Shown: positions 32,838 to 39,209 of the stretch, piece by piece
Layout: the number at the start of each line of letters is the position of its first letter
Position numbering within the stretch: position 1 is the stretch's first letter
NCBI GenBank assembly: GCA_028279755.1
Contig: JANQNB010000018.1
Location: 311,499 to 375,498, forward strand
Length of the DNA: 64,000 nt
DNA from: Candidatus Nanoarchaeia archaeon
Lineage (GTDB): Archaea; Nanobdellota; Nanobdellia; Woesearchaeales; UBA525
Reading direction: 5' to 3'
Made by a program: the position numbers and the translations under genes
Notes under the pieces: generated by a model
Told to the model about the DNA's origin: nothing
Database searches by the model: none
The model's input: only the letters and a program-made list of their open reading frames with translations

Positions 32838-34193
32838 TCATGGGCTGCCTTTCAGGTGCTGCTCTTCCTGATCGAGAGGATCGTGATCGAACGATTCGTG
32901 ATCGCCAGGCTGCTGTTCCGGAGCTTCGGGTTCGTGGTCGAATGATTCATGGGAATCAGATTGGGGAGACCTGCCTGATTCAGGTTCGTGATCGAATGAT
33001 CCATGATCAAAGCTTGGATTTGTAGGTATAACTGTTTCAGATTTGCCGACCTTCGCAGGCATATCTGCGATCACCTGATGCAGCTGCCGGAGGTTCTCTG
33101 TTTCCTCTGTATGCTGCAGGGGCGGCAGGTGCGTCAGGAGTTCCTTCGCCTTGCGATACTGGCGCATCGCCTCGCTCTTGTTCCCTGCCTTCACTGCTTG
33201 GGTAGCGGCCTCTTCATGGGCTTGAAAGCGTTGCGCCTCTCCTGAGGGTCTGAACCCGGCGCGCGTTGCCATCAGCTCTGCAATGCTCTTGTGGATCTTT
33301 TTGAACTTCGGGAGCAGGACGCGCCGCTGGTGCGGCGTGAGCTCTTCGGCGACGAGCCGGTCCTTGACTTCCCGGTACCGCCGCATCGCAGCGGCGTAGG
33401 CGTGCTCCTGCACCAGGGTCTCAAGCTCTGCGATATCCGCATGGAAGGCCTGTTCCTCTGCTTCTGTCAGTCCGTGCGGTGCTGGCGCCTGTTCTGGAAC
33501 TTCTTCCTTCGGCGGCGCTTGTATTGGAGGAGCGTGTGCTGGTGGCAGGATCGGTTCTTGTGACGTGATCTCTGGAAGCGGGGCTGCTGGCTCTGGCTGG
33601 AGTGAGATGGGAGGTGTGTCCTGTGCCGGAGGCGTCGCTTCTGGACTTGTTTGTGGCGTCGGTTCTGGAGTTGGTTCTGATTTCGGTTTTGTAGCCGGCT
33701 CTGATGTCGGCTCGACAGATTCCAGCTCCTCAGCCGATAGTTCAATCTCAGCGATAGGCGCTTGTTTCACCGGCTTGGGCTCTGCCGGTTCTTCCTTAGC
33801 CGCTTCCTCCTTCGCCTCGGGCGCTGCGAACTGTCCCAGTTCCTTCTCCAGAAGCTTCGCTTTCTCGTCCTTGCGATGACCAAAAGCTTCCTGGAAACGC
33901 TTGTAGAGCTTCTCGAGCAGGTGCTGGCGACTGTTGCGCTCCGGCGCATCCGCTGGATAGGCGTCAAGGCTCTCTTTCAGCTCGTGGAGGAGATGTTGCG
34001 CCTTGTCCATGTCGCCTTCGCGCACCGCATTCTCGAGCTCGCGTTCGAAATCCTTGCTCGGGGAATAGAGGCCGACCTCTTCCTGGGCGATCGCTTCCGG
34101 ACTGGCCGGCGCGCTCGCCTTTTCCGTCTTGTTGTGCAGATGATGCTCAAGGAATGCCTTGATGTCCTCTTCGACAAACTGCTCGAGCTCCAT
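32838..34193 (-). CDS. Pilus-operon protein with helical repeats and Pro-rich linker (451 aa)
   Basis: Three related TPR-like helical-hairpin units can be traced: DFERELENAVREGDMDKAQHL near residue 50, FHADIAELETLVQEHAYAAA near 250, and FQAHEEAATQAVKAGNKSEA near 325. Between the first two lies a Pro/Glu/Ser/Thr-rich linker of about 120 residues (PTPEPTPQTSPEA-type). The last 60 residues repeat a SFDHEP/SFDHDP motif four or more times. Absent from ordinary pilus systems; the repeats suggest a protein-protein scaffold for the motor. Two bases from the upstream winged-helix gene and nine from the ATPase. Confidence 0.78.
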   Translation of the reverse strand: MELEQFVEEDIKAFLEHHLHNKTEKASAPASPEAIAQEEVGLYSPSKDFERELENAVREGDMDKAQHLLHELKESLDAYPADAPERNSRQHLLEKLYKRFQEAFGHRKDEKAKLLEKELGQFAAPEAKEEAAKEEPAEPKPVKQAPIAEIELSAEELESVEPTSEPATKPKSEPTPEPTPQTSPEATPPAQDTPPISLQPEPAAPLPEITSQEPILPPAHAPPIQAPPKEEVPEQAPAPHGLTEAEEQAFHADIAELETLVQEHAYAAAMRRYREVKDRLVAEELTPHQRRVLLPKFKKIHKSIAELMATRAGFRPSGEAQRFQAHEEAATQAVKAGNKSEAMRQYRKAKELLTHLPPLQHTEETENLRQLHQVIADMPAKVGKSETVIPTNPSFDHGSFDHEPESGRSPQSDSHESFDHEPEAPEQQPGDHESFDHDPLDQEEQHLKGSP

Positions 34194-34194
34194 T

Positions 34195-34647
34195 TTAGAT
34201 CTTCATCAGCACCTGCGTCCGGTATTCCTTCCAGAGCTCTTCTTCGTCACTGAGCTGTCGCTTCCTCACCTCTGCGAGGAAGAATGCTTTCTTCGCGTCA
34301 AGGGTCTTGAGCACGTGGCTCTTCCACAGGGTCGCGGCCTTCATATCAGGGATGCGCTTCTCTGTGGCTTTCTTGAGGAAGGCCTGGTGATAGGTATCCC
34401 AGTTCAGCTCTTCCTCGCCGATGATCTTCGCCTTCTCCTTGTCAGCGCGATTGAGATAGATGAAGGGCTTGGTGAACTTGTACTCGATGCCCAGGATGCC
34501 CTCTTCCACGAGAAAGTCGACCCATGACTGGAGGGTCTCGACACTCACCTTGAGCTCAGCGGCAGTCTCCAGCAGCGGCGCCTTTTCCTTGCCTTCGAGA
34601 AATGCGATAAGTTGGTCTACGCCGGTCTTAATGACCTCGTCGCTCAT
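34195..34647 (-). CDS. Winged-helix protein of the pilus operon (150 aa)
   Basis: First gene of the pilus machinery operon. Residues 10-65 look like a helix-turn-helix (LIAFLEGKEKAPLLETAAELKVSVETLQSWVDFLVEEGILGIEY), the rest is helical with IIGEEELNWDTYHQAF and a charged end. The fold may regulate the locus or, as in several archaeal pilus operons, act as a cytosolic adaptor. GAGGTGGCGT precedes its ATG, and TATTTAAA at 34706-34713 gives a leader of about 36 bases. Confidence 0.72.
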   Translation of the reverse strand: MSDEVIKTGVDQLIAFLEGKEKAPLLETAAELKVSVETLQSWVDFLVEEGILGIEYKFTKPFIYLNRADKEKAKIIGEEELNWDTYHQAFLKKATEKRIPDMKAATLWKSHVLKTLDAKKAFFLAEVRKRQLSDEEELWKEYRTQVLMKI

Positions 34648-34705
34648 ACGCCACCTCTTTTTGCTCCGAAGAGCCCTCCAATACAGTTCATTCTCCAGAA
34701 GAGAG

Positions 34706-34713
34706 TATTTAAA
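34706..34713 (-). promoter_or_regulatory. TATA box of the pilus machinery operon
   Basis: TATTTAAA on the minus strand, leader about 36 bases with a GAGGTGG ribosome-binding site before the ATG at 34647. Confidence 0.5.
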
Positions 34714-34778
34714 GTTTATGATTCACTATCGAGGGTCTGAAAGCCATTTTCTCGACGATTTCTCACCCTTGACAGCGA

Positions 34779-35801
34779 TCAGGTGCAGGTGTGGTTCCAG
34801 TAATTGACATCCTTTGTCATATTGTAGTCTGCCAGGTGCGGGATATCGAAGCGGAATTTTGGATAGTGGAAATCGCCTGCTGTGACGATGATGCCGAGGG
34901 TCTCGTCCCCGCAGGTGAATATCTCATCAGCGAAGATCTGATGCGCGGTGTACGATCGATTCAGGGGCCAGGCGTGCGCCTGCGTGATCGCCGGATCGAT
35001 AAGGGTCTCGATGCCTGAGATGTTGAGCGGATCAAACTCTGCAGAGAGGTCTCTGCCCAGGCGCTGGAGATAGGTCATGCCGACGCCGGTGTTTGACACA
35101 TAGGCTTCTGTCGCGATCAGGTCTGAGAGGTTCTGCCGTGTCAGGAGGCTGCGCGGCACCGGGAACTTGGTGAAATTCCTGCTTCCGACAGTGAGCCAGG
35201 CCGAGGAGTATTTCGTGAAGAGGGGGTCGGGCAGGCCGAGCACATTCACGACCACGTCGTGCTGCGTTGAGCGGTTCCATTGCACAAAGGAGTCATTGAT
35301 CGTGTAGTTGAGCTGATAGGAAATCAGCAGCTCGAACGGAAACCAGTCGCGCACAGTGACATTCTCGCTCAGGGTATAATTCGTATGAATGTTCAGCTCT
35401 TCCTTTCCGATCGCGACGAAGTCGTCGAGCCGTTCTGTGAACGTGGTGCCGCTCCCGCCAGGCACGCAGCGGAAGACCGCAGCGTCCAGCGTGGTATTGC
35501 CGTACTTGAGGCAGGAGGAGATGTTCGCAGCCATCTGCTCAGCGCTCGCGATCGGGGTGCCTGCATCGAGCTGCTCGGTGATGGCGATGAGCGCTGCTCG
35601 CGTGCTCAAGCGTGTGGCGTCGTCGATGTACGCGTCCCACGAGGCCACGTAATTGTCCATGACCGTGACGCGGGTCTCGACAGCGCCGGACGTCGTATCG
35701 AGACGGGGCGTGCTTGCGCTCCAGAAGAGCAGGATGAAGAAGGTGGCGAGCAGCACAGCGATCATCGAGAAGAGGATCCCGCGTTTCGTGATCCTGCTCA
35801 T
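34779..35801 (-). CDS. Large pseudopilin-like surface protein (340 aa)
   Basis: A short basic start (MSRITKRG) is followed by a hydrophobic helix ILFSMIAVLLATFFILLFW, then a long extracellular region with many N-glycosylation sequons (ANISSCLKYGNTTLD, NYTLSENVTV, NYTINDSF). The KRG-ILFS pattern resembles a class III signal peptide without the usual GQ. Large minor pilins of this type often sit at the filament tip. Start chosen at ATG 35801, which has GAGGTGTGGAC directly upstream within the end of the preceding gene; GTG 35807 is an alternative. Confidence 0.78.
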   Translation of the reverse strand: MSRITKRGILFSMIAVLLATFFILLFWSASTPRLDTTSGAVETRVTVMDNYVASWDAYIDDATRLSTRAALIAITEQLDAGTPIASAEQMAANISSCLKYGNTTLDAAVFRCVPGGSGTTFTERLDDFVAIGKEELNIHTNYTLSENVTVRDWFPFELLISYQLNYTINDSFVQWNRSTQHDVVVNVLGLPDPLFTKYSSAWLTVGSRNFTKFPVPRSLLTRQNLSDLIATEAYVSNTGVGMTYLQRLGRDLSAEFDPLNISGIETLIDPAITQAHAWPLNRSYTAHQIFADEIFTCGDETLGIIVTAGDFHYPKFRFDIPHLADYNMTKDVNYWNHTCT

Positions 35802-36316
35802 GTCCACACCTCGACCTGGATCACATAGGGGCCGATGATATCGGTCTGGTTGATCAATGCGTACTCCACGCTGCGCGCAGCCAGATGCAGCTGCGGGATC
35901 AGCTCTGACGAGCCCTCCTGCTCGAAGATGACTGTCTGCGTCGCTGAACCTGACTTCTTCAGGCTCACGTTGATGTCCAATGTCGCGGGCAGGCTTTCTG
36001 CAGCAGCAGCGAGAAGGTTCGTCGCGTTCAGGATCTCTGTCTGGTTGAAGAAGATGATCACCTGCTCGGCCAGGGTGTGACGCACCTCTGTGATCTGGCC
36101 CTCGCTGATCAGCTCGTCGATGACTGCGTGCCGGAAATCCCGTACTTCAGTCGTGCTGAGGAAATTGATGTAATCATGCGCGTACGTGAAGCTCTGCTCG
36201 CTGCTGGGCTGCTCGATGAAGAGGTTGAAGATCAGCACGAGCGTGAAACTCAGGATGGCGGCTGCGATAAAGGCGTCGATCACGAAGAAATACGCTCCAC
36301 GCTTGCCGAGAGTCAC
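35798..36316 (-). CDS. Pseudopilin-like protein (172 aa)
   Basis: MTLGKRG, then AYFFVIDAFIAAAILSFTLVLIFNL, a class III-type signal followed by the continuous hydrophobic helix of a type IV pilin. The remainder is a soluble domain with helices (FLSTTEVRDFRHAVIDELIS) and beta strands at the end. Start is GTG at 36316, preceded by GGAGGTGGGCTC; a CTATAAAA box at 36352-36359 gives a leader of about 13 bases. Overlaps the next gene's start. With it, forms a separate short operon at the head of the pilus locus. Confidence 0.8.
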   Translation of the reverse strand: MTLGKRGAYFFVIDAFIAAAILSFTLVLIFNLFIEQPSSEQSFTYAHDYINFLSTTEVRDFRHAVIDELISEGQITEVRHTLAEQVIIFFNQTEILNATNLLAAAAESLPATLDINVSLKKSGSATQTVIFEQEGSSELIPQLHLAARSVEYALINQTDIIGPYVIQVEVWT

Positions 36317-36351
36317 GAGCCCACCTCCATAGCGAGTTACCAGAACTCAGG

Positions 36352-36359
36352 CTATAAAA
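36352..36359 (-). promoter_or_regulatory. TATA box of the pseudopilin operon
   Basis: CTATAAAA on plus reads TTTTATAG on minus; leader about 13 bases with a full GGAGGTG site before a GTG start. Confidence 0.5.
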
Positions 36360-36370
36360 AGCTAATTGTC

Positions 36371-37453
36371 CTATTTCGGAATTGAGAGCCGCTTCCCGTC
36401 GAGATACACAGTGGGATTCTTCAGCACGTGATCCAGATGGATGATGGCTGCGACGTCGCCGCCGAACCACTTATTGCTCCCGTTCGCGAAATGGACTGTG
36501 CCCCGCACTTTCTCGTCGAGGATGGTGCAGCCGATCAGTTTCGCGCCGGGATTCAGGCCGATGCCGAGCTCGCACACCCGGCGGATGCCCCAGGGGAACT
36601 TCGCGCGTTGCTCTGCCCATCGCAAGGTGCGTTCGAGGGCTTTTGCTTCCGGCGTGTCGTTAAGTTTCACGATATCGCCCCGCTTGACTGTCAGGATGAT
36701 GGGCTCTTCCGGAATAAGCGAAGCGTCCTTCGTGCGGTAGCTCCCGTCGATGACGATCCTGCCTTCCACGCCGCGCTTGACTGGCGGGAAGTAGACTTCT
36801 CCGGCTGGCATGTTGCCGCCACGCCCTGGATTTGTGTAGAACCCATCGTTGTTGATCGCTTTCATGCCTTTCTTCGACACTGTGAAATCGGAGCCGGCTT
36901 TTGTCGTCACCCGCACTTCCTCAGCATTGTCAAGCGCTTCTTTCAGGCGCGCCCCTTCCTTGCTGATCGTGTGATAGTCCACATCGAAGGCATCGAGCAC
37001 GGTCGAGAAATTGTCGTCGCTGATCAGTCCCCAGTTCGAGCTGGAGAAGAAGCGATGGCCGCGCTCTTTGCAGAAGGTGCGGTAGCTCAGGCCGAGGTGG
37101 TCCATGTTTCCCAGGCGGCCGCTCGCGTTGAGCAGGATGAGGCTCTGCTTCGGCAGTTTGTCGAGCGCGCTGATGACCCGCTGTTCAGCGACATCCCCGC
37201 GACGCTTCACCTCCTGGGTGACCAGACGTGTCGTGATCCCGAGCTCTTCGGCGGCAGCTGCGTAGAGCAGGTTGAGCCGTGACGCCACCTGGTGCCCTGG
37301 TTCGCCGTTGTCCGAGAGGATGAGCAGGCGCTCGTCGACCGCGCCGAGGTTCTCGACCAGGAGCTTCTTGAACAAGGGAATGAAGCGGGAATACTTCTGC
37401 AGGAAGTCCGCGGAAATCTTCGTTTCTCGCAGGAGTTCTTCGACAACCGTCAT
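36371..37453 (-). CDS. M29-like aminopeptidase (thermophilic metallopeptidase family)
   Basis: 360 residues from the ATG at 37453, with a CTTTATATT box about 30 bp upstream. Conserved family features: N-terminal FLQKYSRFIPLFKKLL/ILSDNGEPGHQVASRL; GSDFTVSKKGMKAINNDGFYTNPGRGGNMPAGEVYFPPV, where the NMPAGEVY Glu is a metal ligand of aminopeptidase T; EELGIGLNPGAKL-type CELGIGLNPGAKLIGCTILDEKVRGTVHFANGSN; and IHLDHVLKNPTVYLDGK, supplying the HxD ligands. A longer reading into the neighbouring GTPase promoter is not credible. Expected to remove N-terminal residues from peptides in the cytosol. Confidence 0.85.
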   Translation of the reverse strand: MTVVEELLRETKISADFLQKYSRFIPLFKKLLVENLGAVDERLLILSDNGEPGHQVASRLNLLYAAAAEELGITTRLVTQEVKRRGDVAEQRVISALDKLPKQSLILLNASGRLGNMDHLGLSYRTFCKERGHRFFSSSNWGLISDDNFSTVLDAFDVDYHTISKEGARLKEALDNAEEVRVTTKAGSDFTVSKKGMKAINNDGFYTNPGRGGNMPAGEVYFPPVKRGVEGRIVIDGSYRTKDASLIPEEPIILTVKRGDIVKLNDTPEAKALERTLRWAEQRAKFPWGIRRVCELGIGLNPGAKLIGCTILDEKVRGTVHFANGSNKWFGGDVAAIIHLDHVLKNPTVYLDGKRLSIPK

Positions 37454-37500
37454 TCTGTGATCCGCGACCAGGAATAATATAAAGCTTCTGATTACGCAAG

Positions 37501-37508
37501 CTATATAA
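37501..37508 (+). promoter_or_regulatory. TATA box of the DRG GTPase
   Basis: CTATATAA centred 27.5 bp before the ATG at 37532, supporting that ATG over the in-frame GTG at 37526. Confidence 0.55.
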
Positions 37509-37531
37509 AACGCTCCTGGCTTGTCGTGACC

Positions 37532-38626
37532 ATGGTCGATTACAACGAGCGCATCGCTGAAATGGAGAAGGAACTCTCGACCATGCAGTACAACAAGCGC
37601 ACGCAGCACCATTACGGCTTGTTGCGTGCACGCATCGCGCAACTGAAGGAGAAGCAGGAGAAACGGAGCAAAAGCGCGGGGAAGAGCGAAGGCTATGAGG
37701 TCAAGCGCAGCGGGGACGCGACCGTGATCCTGCTCGGCTTCCCGAGCACAGGAAAATCGACTTTGCTCAACGCGCTCACTGACGCGAACAGCGAGATCGG
37801 CGCGTACGCCTTCACCACGCTCACGGTCGTTCCTGGCGTCCTGAAACACAAGCACGCGCGCATCCAGCTCCTCGACGTGCCGGGCATCGTGCAAGGCGCC
37901 GCTTCAGGCCGTGGCCGAGGCAAGGAAGTCCTTGCCAGCATGCGCAGCGCTGACATGGCTTTGATCGTTGTCGACGCCACACGGCCGGGTGACCTGCCGG
38001 TCATCAGGCGCGAAGTGTATGATACACGGATCCGGCTTGACCAGGAACAGCCTGACGTGCGCATCAGAAAGACGATCAAGAACGGGGTGCGCGTCGGCCG
38101 CACGGTTGCAACTCCTTTGTTAGACAACAAGACGATCACCGACATCCTCAAGGAATTCCGGATCAACAATGCCGAAATAACCATACGAACGCCGATCGAT
38201 GCCGACCAGTTCATCGACTGCATCGAAGGCAACCGGAAATACATGTCTTCGATCACTGTGCTCAACAAGATCGACCTGCTCGACGCCAGGACACTTGCCA
38301 AAGTGAAACGGGAAATCAAGCCGGACATCTGCATCAGCGCGAAGAACGACAAGAACCTCAGCAAGGTCAAGGAATTGATCTTCCAGCGCCTCAAGCTCAT
38401 CAGGATCTATCTGAAGGAACCGGGAAAGGAAGCGGACATGAAGATCCCGCTCATCATGTTCAGGAACTGCACGATCAGGGACGTTTCCAACAAACTCCAC
38501 CGGGACTTTGAGAAGAAATTCAAGTTCGCACGCGTCTGGGGACCGAGCGCGAAGTTCGACGGACAACGCCTTATGCTCGGGCACCGGCTCAAGGACGAGG
38601 ATGTTCTCGAAATCCATCAACGATAG
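37532..38626 (+). CDS. DRG-family GTPase with TGS domain
   Basis: Obg-like GTPase of 364 residues related to eukaryal Drg/Rbg translation factors. N-terminal helical hairpin (residues 5-55), then G1 GFPSTGKSTLLNAL, G2 region YAFTTLTVVPG, G3 LLDVPGIVQGAASGRGRGKE (the Gly-rich Obg/DRG signature) and G4 TVLNKIDLL. A DRG-specific insertion sits between G3 and G4, and a TGS domain closes the protein (IRIYLKEPGKEAD ... RLMLGHRLKDEDVLEIHQR). Probably ribosome-associated. Leaderless. Confidence 0.95.
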   Translation: MVDYNERIAEMEKELSTMQYNKRTQHHYGLLRARIAQLKEKQEKRSKSAGKSEGYEVKRSGDATVILLGFPSTGKSTLLNALTDANSEIGAYAFTTLTVVPGVLKHKHARIQLLDVPGIVQGAASGRGRGKEVLASMRSADMALIVVDATRPGDLPVIRREVYDTRIRLDQEQPDVRIRKTIKNGVRVGRTVATPLLDNKTITDILKEFRINNAEITIRTPIDADQFIDCIEGNRKYMSSITVLNKIDLLDARTLAKVKREIKPDICISAKNDKNLSKVKELIFQRLKLIRIYLKEPGKEADMKIPLIMFRNCTIRDVSNKLHRDFEKKFKFARVWGPSAKFDGQRLMLGHRLKDEDVLEIHQR

Positions 38627-38655
38627 AAAAAAGGGAAAAGCGTTTAGAAGCGGGT

Positions 38656-39057
38656 TTACCGTCGGCGTCGCTTAGCCGGTTTCTTGCGCTTGGTCGTTTT
38701 CTTCTTCGCTTTGCGCTTCACGGTCTTCTTCTTCGCCTTCTTCTTCGGCTTGCGCTTCGCGACTTTCTTCTTCGCCTTGCGCTTCACGGTCTTCTTCTTG
38801 GCTTTCTTCTTCGCCTTCTTCTTGCGCTTTCGGCCGCCGCGAGCCATCTTCGTTCGAGCCACGTTCCCCTTCTTGTCGAGGAAGTAGAGATACCCGTCTT
38901 CTCGTCGAACGCCACACTTGACGACGACTTCCTGTCGCTTGCTCGTCCGCACGCCGGCACGTGCCATCTGCACACGAGCGACATTACCTTTCTTGTCGAT
39001 GAAGTAGAGCCAACCTTTCACTCTCTTCACACCGCACTTAACCAAGACTTGTGCCAT
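38656..39057 (-). CDS. Lys-rich histone-H1-like protein with duplicated N-terminal motif
   Basis: 133 residues. The first 75 residues contain a tandem duplication: LVKCGVKRVKGWLYFIDKKG and VVKCGVRREDGYLYFLDKKG, each followed by NVARxxMAR. The rest is an almost pure Lys/Arg/Ala tail with repeated KKKTVKRKAKKK blocks, as in histone H1 tails. The motif looks like a small beta-hairpin domain with a single Cys; the tail probably coats DNA or RNA. ATG 39057 has GAGGTGG 12 bases upstream; an in-frame GTG lies four codons before. Confidence 0.8.
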   Translation of the reverse strand: MAQVLVKCGVKRVKGWLYFIDKKGNVARVQMARAGVRTSKRQEVVVKCGVRREDGYLYFLDKKGNVARTKMARGGRKRKKKAKKKAKKKTVKRKAKKKVAKRKPKKKAKKKTVKRKAKKKTTKRKKPAKRRRR

Positions 39058-39178
39058 CTTATGTACCACCTCACTGGTGTATGCGCGCGGCCAAGCGTCA
39101 CGTGTTTAAATAGTTTTCCTTCCGACGGGGGCTCGAGGAGAGAAACAGGATGTCCCTCTTCCTTGATGGCAAACAATA

Positions 39179-39186
39179 TTTATATA
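39179..39186 (+). promoter_or_regulatory. TATA box of the P-type ATPase, inside the apparent long ORF
   Basis: TTTATATA centred about 27 bp before the GTG at 39210. Because it lies after the in-frame ATG at 39150, it argues against that ATG. Confidence 0.6.
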
Positions 39187-39209
39187 GTGATTCCCGTCGG
39201 GAAGTGCTT

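Noticed and set aside
36371..37894. A 507-residue version of the M29-like peptidase
   Set aside because: The N-terminal 147 residues read antisense through the DRG GTPase and across its promoter. The family start and a TATA box fix the ATG at 37453.
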